From: Caenorhabditis remanei
Taxonomy: Eukaryota > Nematoda > Chromadorea > Rhabditida > Rhabditidae
DNA length: 64,000 nucleotides
Assembly (NCBI RefSeq): GCF_010183535.1
Contig: NC_071332.1
Coordinates: 17,608,001 to 17,672,000 of the forward strand
Direction: 5' to 3'
The notes below the pieces were generated by a model, which worked only from the letters and a program-made list of their open reading frames with translations, searched no databases and had not been told where the DNA came from. This document shows, one piece after another, positions 57,042-64,000 of the stretch. Within the stretch, counting starts at the first letter, position 1, and each line of letters opens with the position of its first letter. The translations under genes and the position numbers were made by a program.

Positions 57042-60000
57042 TTAAAAATCGAAAATTTCATCTTTTTCTTTTTCAATTTCTTCAATAAGATGATAGAAGT
57101 CCTGATTTTCTTCACTGATTTCATCATAAATTTCTTCTGAGTCGTCGAATTCTTTCTGATTGAGCTCTTCCAAAACTAGATCCACTAATTCTTCTGTCGT
57201 TTCTCTCCGAGGGCGTGTTTTTGATTCCTCTCCAGTAGAAGTTGTTTTCGGCTTGCGAGTAGCAGACGCTCTGTTCTGAGGAGTACGAATAGAAGGTGGA
57301 ACTGTAGGAGGAACTTGAGTTCCAGTGCTTTGGTTGCCCTCCGATGTTTTCTTTTCTTTTTTCTTCTTTTCATCTAGTTCTCTTGACTTCCGTCCAAATG
57401 TTTGATAAAGATTCGAAATTTGCTTGTAATTGAGCCAAGTGTCCGGTGCAAATTGCAATGTCCCATCTTTTTTTTGTTCGCGGAGTTCTTTTGCAATAAG
57501 CTTGGGATAAATCTTCAGTTTCTTCTTGGAAGAGTCTTCAAACTTTTTCATAACAAACTGAACCACATCCTTGTTATATTTCTTGTAAACTTTCTTGCTA
57601 GGAATGGCCCATCCTTTCTGATTAGAAAATGGTAGAACTCCAGCGGGAAGTGTTGTCAGCGCATCTTTCAAAGTATTCGGAGTTGAGTGTTCTCTCAGAC
57701 CTTCAATATTTTCAGCAAATCGTTCCATAGCAAAGTCTAATAATGTCTCTTTCTCTGGAACTAACTGGTGTTTACCTAGTGCCAGATGGCGCTCTAGATT
57801 TCCATATTTTGTAAACACGGCAGTACACCCTTCCTCTGGGCACTCAAAAACTGCTGACTCCATTGGTTTGGGAGTATGTTCTCCTTGATCAACATCAAAG
57901 TCATTGAAAGGAATAATCTCATCAGCAGCGGTTTGGACTTCAATATCTTCTTCAGAACATTTTTTCGAACATTTTGATGATTTCCAAAAGGTTTCATGGT
58001 CCGATATCCCGTATCCTCCAGATGTTTCAATTGTCATTGTTCCTTTCACGGCAACAAATTTCCTGCTGTCATGTTTAGTTCCTTCTCCAATTAGTCCAAA
58101 TTTTCTTGAAATCATCTCGGAGTTACTATTGTTGAATCGAAAATCATACATGTTCTGAATTCCTTTGATCTCAATGTTCTCATTTTTCACTGTTGAAAAG
58201 TCGATTGAGCACAAATACGACGACATTGCTTTAGGAAATCGGCCCTCGGTTAGAGCCAAAAACAATTGATCTGGAGTCTCTGCATTCTTCCCCGAACCCA
58301 GCCACGTTCTCAGTTTTGTTTTGTATTCAGCCGCGGCTCTATCCGCAGCGCCTGCAAAACATAACACTGTCGCATTGTCATTCTCATTAAGTTATTCTAC
58401 CTTTCCCCCCTTGAGCCTCGCTGAATGTGAAGCTGAGTATCTCAACTCCCACTTTCTTTGAAATCGCAGGAAGAGAAGTGAGTGTTCGTGTCGAATGATA
58501 ACAACCTTCAGAAAAATGTTTATCAGACATTGTTTTCGGCAACTCACCGGCGTTATCACTCCTTAAATGAACACGAAGTATACCGACATGCTTGAGCTCT
58601 TGCAACACATGTTTGAGGATGAGTAGCACCGTTGTTGAATCCTGTAGAAAAATCACGGGAGTGACTACACATTCGAATAGTCTTACTTGAATTTCATGCT
58701 TTGTTATGTGAACAAAGTTGTGCTGCCGCAAATTCCCGTCCTTGTCAATGTTAAGAGCATTAGTTACATGAACACTTATTCCACTTTTTCCAAAGTAATC
58801 AGATTGAGGTTCAACAGCTTGTTTTGGTATAACTTTTTGGGACCAATCTAGTGTTAAAAATGCATCGGTGCTCTGCAGGCTATCAATGATTTGCTGACGT
58901 ATGTGGTTGGCGTGCTTATTTCTGACCTAAATACAAGAACAATATTTAAACTTTCTTTCTTCCACATACCTGATGTTTTTTCAGCTCAATAACATTTTTC
59001 TCAGCTGTCTTAACATCATCCAGAAAAACTGTCAGTTCAGTTTCAGATTTTACGTTTTTTTCATCTGATGACCACAAAGTTTTCAATTTTGCTGAGTTGA
59101 GTAAGGTTGACACAGTATTAATCAAGTCATCAAATACATCTCGTATTGCTTGACATCGTTCACACATATCTTTGTCATGGTCATGCGAATTTTTTCCATC
59201 GAGACAGATTGAAGCGTGGTTTTTCACAATAGGATCGGAGAGAGCAAACTTTATGCAGTGATCTGATATCTGGAATTAATCTTCTTAGCTTAAAATGTAG
59301 TTTTTTTACCTTTGACTCGAATTTCAAATGGAGTTTGAAGTCCGTTTGCAAGTATACTTTCGAATCGTGAAGACGTTTATGGAAATCTTTTACGGTTGGT
59401 CCGTCTATGTATCCAGCCACTTTCATTTTTTCCAAAATCTCTGACAGGTTTTCGAAAGACTGAAAATGAAATTTAATGATTCTACTTTTAAATTGTTCTT
59501 ACGTCTAGAGCATCACTTATAAAATAGTCCACGCACTCCAATGCTTCCCTTGTTGTTGCCTTACATTTTTCCAATATCTTGAACAAAGTGCTCCGACTCA
59601 TCAACTGATCTTTCTCGCCCTTTTCCGTCTTCATTTTGATATACATTTCGACAATCTATTTAGTAAACGTTTTGAGTATTTGAATGTTCTCTCACCTCTA
59701 TAGCCCTGACATTGCGAAGCGAATTAGAAATATCCAGTTTAGTGCCATCAGACTTGGTGAGGGTTCTTCGCCCATATGGTAAGTCAGATCGAACCAGTGG
59801 GCTGTAAAACACTAGTCAGGATCAGATAGATTTTTAAAATTTACCTGGTGATAAAATCAATAAAAGAAACAACGTCTTCTTTCACAAACTTTTGTCGCAA
59901 TGGAGACGTATACGGAGTTCTGTTGAGAAGAAAACTGTACCTACGCGATTTTGTGTATTCATAGCGTGTTAACTCTGGAAAATACTTCAAGACGGTCGAA

Positions 60001-61297
60001 TAGGGCAGCGTTGAAGTGACCAAGGAAAGAATGCTTCTTTTTTCCTTTCGTGTTGTCAACTTGGAATGCTCCAGAACAATACTCGCCATCAATTCCTCGA
60101 ATAGTTTGGATCTGACTGTCGTCCACTGGTTGCCTTCCAGGTCAAGAAAAAATGTTTTCAATTCTTTAGAGTTCCCAGGAGCCAATAGTTCTAATGCTTC
60201 CGATACAAGTTTATTCATTGCAGATGCCTTTCTCATCTTTGATCTTCGAGTCAGTTGAGAAAACGGTTTTCGGCTAACGACTCTTTCAATGCCCAACGAT
60301 TTTGCCCATTCGAAAAACTTTGTATCACATACACCGTCGTTGTGTTCTGGATTTTCAGCTGGGGAATGAGAACTTGTGTCATCAGTCTCATCAACGTCCA
60401 TGACTTGATCACTGGTACATGATTCGGAATCGGTGCTGTATTTTGAAACAGCAGATCGCAAACGTTTAGAAACCGGCGCATCCATTGAAACAGAACTTTC
60501 GAACAAATTTATGCATTGCGCTACTGACACAAAGTCTTTATGAAATTTGCAGAGAGCTGAAAACAAATTCATGAACAATAATTGATAAATATTATAACTC
60601 ACGTGTTCCAATATGTACATGAGAATGATGGTCGTGCAAAAGTCTTTGAGCTTCATCACGAGTCAGAACATCGGAGCTAACTTTAGGAATAGTTTGAGTC
60701 GAATGAGGACTAACATCGGAAGGCATCCCACACTTCAATTGAACTTTTTCCGAAACGTACTCTTTTCGAATATGTTTGGTGCTGGATGACCACTCAGTAA
60801 CTAGCTCTTTCAAGTGTTGATCGCAGACCATTCGATTACCAACTTCTTTATTGACGTCGGGGTTGTTGTAATCATGATACTCCGCAGCTCCCCGAGCAGC
60901 CAATAGATCCATCTCATTTTGGGCGCCGAACATTTTTCCTTTGTAAGTGTCCAGAAGAGAAGACCATCTGAATAAAATATGCGGATATAAGAAATGTAGT
61001 AAAAAAAACTTACTTTACTAAATTTCCTCCACAGTTTGTGGAAACTTTTGTATACGAGTTCCTATCTTTCTTTTCCAATTCAGACTTTCTTACTTTCGAA
61101 AAATAACAGCTAGTCGATTTAGATTCATTTGGGACATTAATCGATGAGGAAGGTTGGGAAACACCGGGTGTTGTAGAAACTGGTTGATTCAATTTCTCTT
61201 CAGGGTTTTCTGTTTTCATTTTTTTCGATGGAACACCCTCATCCGGAGGTAAACTAGAAACCAATCCAAGAGAAAAGAGCAACAAGAAAAAATTCAT
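57042..61297 (-). CDS. putative DDE-type transposase with C-terminal C2H2 zinc finger
   Basis: The eleven exons are 61297-61014, 60967-60603, 60556-59845, 59801-59696, 59655-59503, 59459-59310, 59269-58970, 58926-58687, 58641-58548, 58505-58401 and 58351-57042. They join to 3819 bases (1272 residues) with no stop; introns are 41-48 bases, all GT-AG. Features: a Ser-rich N-terminus; Cys/His pairs (KCGMPSD, LCKFHKDF; HDHDKDMCERC); and an RNase H-like core with Asp 717 (TLDWSQK), Asp 799 (RSDNAGCYH) and Glu 831 (SEAQGGKGAADR). A C2H2 finger (C-x4-C-x12-H-x5-H, about 1007-1031), a GWAIPSK segment and an acidic tail follow. I recall the same motif order in unnamed cnidarian and mollusc proteins. 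The start is uncertain: 61297, 61219, or an upstream exon joined at the TTTCTAG near 61246. Confidence 0.85.
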
Positions 61298-61616
61298 GAC
61301 GCAGTCCAGAATAAAATGTGTACACTTTTTCCGCGGTTGTATACTGCAAGGCGTTGAGGCTTCCTTGTATCGCGTGACCAGAGGAAAACGAGAAAAACAA
61401 AATAAAAGCTCCTCTCTTCTTCCGTTCTTCCCTTTTCCCCATGGGACTCCGAGTGTAGCGAGAATGGGCAGAAACCACCGCTTGAAATTGAAAGGAAGGA
61501 AAACCAATAAAAGATTGAGCAAAAAATCGAAAAGAATAAGAATTCGCAATAAATATAAAAGAAAATGTTCTTAACCACAACGCCATTAAAAAAATGAAAT
61601 GATTTTTAGAAACTGA

Positions 61617-62388
61617 ATGATTTGTTAAATGTTCGCTTGAGTCTGTGTCTAAATAAACACATTGAAATAATCCTACCATTCCGAAAAAAAAATAACCCCA
61701 CCCGATCCGAAAAAAAATTTAAATTGGCCGCTCCTACGCGACACCTGGAAATCGCATACCGCGGGATCACAGTTTTGCATTAAATTCAAGTTTTCTATGT
61801 GATGACAAAGAGTAGAATACTAAGTGTTAATACAAAAAATGTTAGAAATTACACGAAGTATTAATTTCTAAAATAAAATTTCAAAATTCCCAAAAAAAAA
61901 TTTTTTTTGTTTTTTTCTAGATTAAGTTTCAACCCCTCACAAGAGGTTGTTTTTGATGATTTTTTTTTTGATCGATAGGAAAAATAATAACAAATGTTAA
62001 CATAATAATTTTGGAATACGGAAATTTTGATTAAGTATCCAAATTTTGGATTTTCTCAAAAAAATGGTCAAAAAAGTGGGTTTTTTGGCCATAACTCGGT
62101 TAAAAATATTTCAAAAATTTTGAAACTTTGTAAAATGAATACTATATTTGTATTCAATATATGGTAAAAATTTCAGCTTCTCCCGATCAATTTTCAAAAA
62201 GTTCATTTTTTGACCTATGAGCACCTACCGTACTACAGTAACCCGGAGCTGCGACCCAATATTGTGCATATGTGTTGCACATGTCCTCATATACGTTCTT
62301 TGAAAGTTTCAGAACTGTAGCTAACTTACACGCCCTAGGCCCCTTCCTACAGTGGCCATACTCGAGTCTTACAGAGAACACGTTATAT
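61617..62388. repeat. right terminal inverted repeat of the 6.2 kb transposon
   Basis: 772 bases, the complement of 56215-56957 apart from a longer unrelated stretch at 62282-62360 near the tip. It lies upstream of the transposase gene and probably holds its promoter. Confidence 0.92.
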
Positions 62389-62422
62389 ATTTCTGATAGT
62401 GTTGATAGCGATGTTATGGTAG
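62389..62422 (+). pseudogene. displaced 3' end of the CUB-like gene (hydrophobic tail)
   Basis: Joined to the codons before 56215 through the reconstructed empty site, this reads IFLIVLIAMLW and then TAG at 62420-62422. An 11-residue hydrophobic end after a Thr-rich stalk is what a GPI-attachment signal looks like; the paralogue at 26487 also ends in a hydrophobic tail. It is now separated from its gene by 6.2 kb. Confidence 0.75.
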
Positions 62423-63035
62423 AGTGACTAAGTTTTTCTTGCATACTTTGTTTTTGTGACTTCTAATGAAACTTGTATATTTTATTCGATGAATAGCGCA
62501 GACAAAATCACATACAGTCCCGCTCAAAAGTTTATTTTTGTTTTTTTAACAACTTATTTGAAATAGGTCCGATCGAGCTGAAACTTTGGGAAAGCATTTA
62601 TTGTAGAGTTTTCGATATATTAACAAATGATCCGTGTTGAAAATCATGTTCCAAAAAGTTTTGCTCAATTTTTGAAAATCTCGAAAATGCGAAAAAATGA
62701 CATATTTTTTTCAATGAGCAGTGTATCAAAAACAGGTAGTAGAAACAGTGTTTATGATAATTTTCTGTTAGATTCAGTTAATTTCCTTAATTGTTGAGTA
62801 CTGGTCCGCAATCCTAGATATGCTTTCCATGTATCCCATACCGGCAAAGTTTTCTGGTTGAGACATTAGGAGTTTTGAAGTTCAAATAACTGAAAATTAC
62901 TACTACGAAACTATTTGAAAAATGATGAAGAACAATTTAATAATTGCCCAATGGATCCCATTTTTTTACTGCAGTTTTTGTCTACAGTGCGAAAACATTA
63001 AAAAACGTGAGTGAATACATTTTTGATTGTTGGTG
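62423..63035. other. spacer with a mariner-like terminal sequence
   Basis: This would be the 3' UTR and downstream DNA of the interrupted CUB-like gene. ACATACAGTCCCGCTCAAAAG (62510-62530) resembles a Tc1/mariner-type terminal repeat. I did not find a matching opposite end. No ORF is recognised. Confidence 0.35.
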
Positions 63036-63043
63036 ATCTGTTG

Positions 63044-63946
63044 CAGAGTTGAGCGGAATTCCGCCTTCCGCCTTCCACTTTCCGCCGAAAAATTTTCCTA
63101 TTTCCGCTTTCCACCCTCCGCCTTCCGCTGTTTCAGGGTGCTCCACCGGCGGTAAAATCGAAGAAAAACCGGTTTTTTTCAACCGGTGAAAATCGTTTCC
63201 TCAATCGGTTCATTTCAACCGGTTTTTCAAAAACAAAAACCGATTGGAAACCGAACAAAAATCGGAAGAAATCGATTTTCTTCGATTTTGTTTTGAAAAA
63301 AAATCGGACGGTTTCGGTTTTCATCGAGAACAGTGCAAAATATGATAGAAACGTGACGAACTACTGTAGAACTTGAACTTTAAGAAAAAAACCGATGAAA
63401 ATCGGCAAAAATCGGTAAAAATCGAAGAATAATCGGTGTTTTAATCGGTTTCTAAACCGATGAAAACCGAAACCGAACGATTTTTTTTCAAAACACAATC
63501 GAAGAAAATCGATTTTTTCCGATTTTTCACTGGAGAAAAAACGATTTATTTTTCTAAAAACCGACGAATGTTTCAACCGATTTTCTTACCAATAACCGAT
63601 TTTAATCGGTTTTGAAGTATCGGTGGAGCACCCTGCGCTGTTTAAAGAGAGCTTGAAAAATTTGATCTCCTATTCTAATTTACTGATAGTTTTGAGGTTT
63701 TTTGCAGCAAAGCTATCAGTGTTTACCGAAAAAACAAAATTTAACACAAATTTAACCTTTTTAGTGTTTTTACTACAAAATAAGGCCAAAATCGTATTTT
63801 TGAAAGCGACATTGTATTCCCCCTTCGGCCTTTTGGCATTTTTTTCATTCCGCTTTCCGCCTTCCGCTTTCCACCCAAAAAATGTTCATTCCGCTTTCCG
63901 CCTTCCGCCTTCCTCCATTTCAAAAACCGCATTCCGCTCAACTCTG
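63044..63946. mobile_element. hAT-like non-autonomous element with 8-bp TSD (outer of a nested pair)
   Basis: The TIRs are CAGAGTTGAGCGGAAT and its complement, flanked by ATCTGTTG at 63036-63043 and 63947-63954. An 8-bp duplication and CAGxGTTGxGC-type ends are characteristic of hAT elements. Subterminal regions contain CCGCCTTCCGCTTTCC repeats, the type of array to which transposases bind. Without the inserted inner element it would be about 390 bases. No transposase ORF. Confidence 0.9.
63134..63635. mobile_element. hAT-like non-autonomous element nested in the previous one
   Basis: The TIRs are CAGGGTGCTCCACCG and its complement, flanked by CGCTGTTT at 63126-63133 and 63636-63643. The interior is made of AAACCGATTTT and AATCGGTTTT motifs in both orientations, and no frame is coding. 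It jumped into the left subterminal repeats of the outer element, so it is the younger insertion. Confidence 0.9.
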
Positions 63947-64000
63947 ATCTGTTGATGTTTTTTTCTGACGTAGAAAATTTTTTAAAAAACCAGCTAGTCA

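Larger units (their letters stand above)
56215..62388. mobile_element. 6.2 kb DNA transposon with about 750-base TIRs and an 11-exon transposase-like gene
   Basis: The left arm 56215-56957 and right arm 61617-62388 are inverted and nearly identical; I saw only scattered single-base differences over about 660 bases. The outermost 28 bases match perfectly (CGTGTTCTCTGTAAGACTCG core). Inside that tip, 56243-56292 and 62282-62360 are unrelated in most of their length. The flanking bases allow a TA or ATAT target duplication, and both give the same empty site. The interior carries one minus-strand gene with no stop or frameshift. The arms' similarity and the open frame suggest recent activity. A minus-strand AATAAA lies at about 56958-56980, at the arm boundary. 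Confidence 0.92.

Noticed and set aside
61298..61549. N-terminal extension of the transposase frame (Met at 61549)
   Set aside because: The frame is open, but the extension is hydrophobic and unlike a transposase N-terminus. An acceptor-like TTTCTAG lies downstream, so I kept later starts as candidates.

Overview
The window looks like genomic DNA from a nematode of the genus Caenorhabditis, and not C. elegans itself. It is AT-rich, introns often run 42-55 bases with TTTTCAG-type acceptors, calmodulin is identical to the animal protein, and there are nematode-specific families: CUB-like secreted proteins, Str chemoreceptors, a cuticlin-type ZP protein and gut cathepsin B (CPR) proteases. Degenerate TTAGGC-type (nematode telomere) arrays and many small fold-back DNA transposons fill the introns and spacers.

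Layout. 1-904: end of a membrane receptor gene (+). 2152-3021: cmd-1 calmodulin (-). 3022-12346: long repeat-rich upstream region with nested MITEs and a GC-rich promoter-like island. 12347-16551: ZP-domain membrane protein (-, 8 exons, intact). 19355-22678: a cathepsin B-like gene (-) whose active-site Cys is Ser. It carries a frameshift, and one exon is duplicated exactly around a Merlin-type transposon remnant. 24428-25984: cpr-1 (+). 26487-29102: CUB-like gene (+). 29265-31269: a second active-site-complete cathepsin B paralogue (+). 38255-51564: PB1-domain gene (+) with a 7.4 kb intron and two possible first exons. 51808-53158: Str-type GPCR (-) with a one-base frameshift. 54063-56234: second CUB-like gene (+), frameshifted and interrupted in its last exon by a 6.2 kb transposon (56215-62388). 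63044-63946: two nested hAT-like elements, both with 8-bp target duplications.

The CPR and CUB-like genes at 19-31 kb all have GATA (TGATAA) sites just upstream and probably form an intestinal digestion/defence cluster.

The most unusual item is the 6.2 kb element. It has inverted repeats of about 750 bases and an 11-exon gene on the minus strand that splices into one uninterrupted ORF of about 1,270 codons, with a D-x81-D-x31-E arrangement and a C-terminal C2H2 finger. Its insertion site can be reconstructed to the base: without it, the host gene's last exon runs on into a hydrophobic, GPI-signal-like tail.

Exon coordinates below were worked out by hand from splice consensus, phase and homology, without transcripts. 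Family names rest on recognised motifs, not on database searches.
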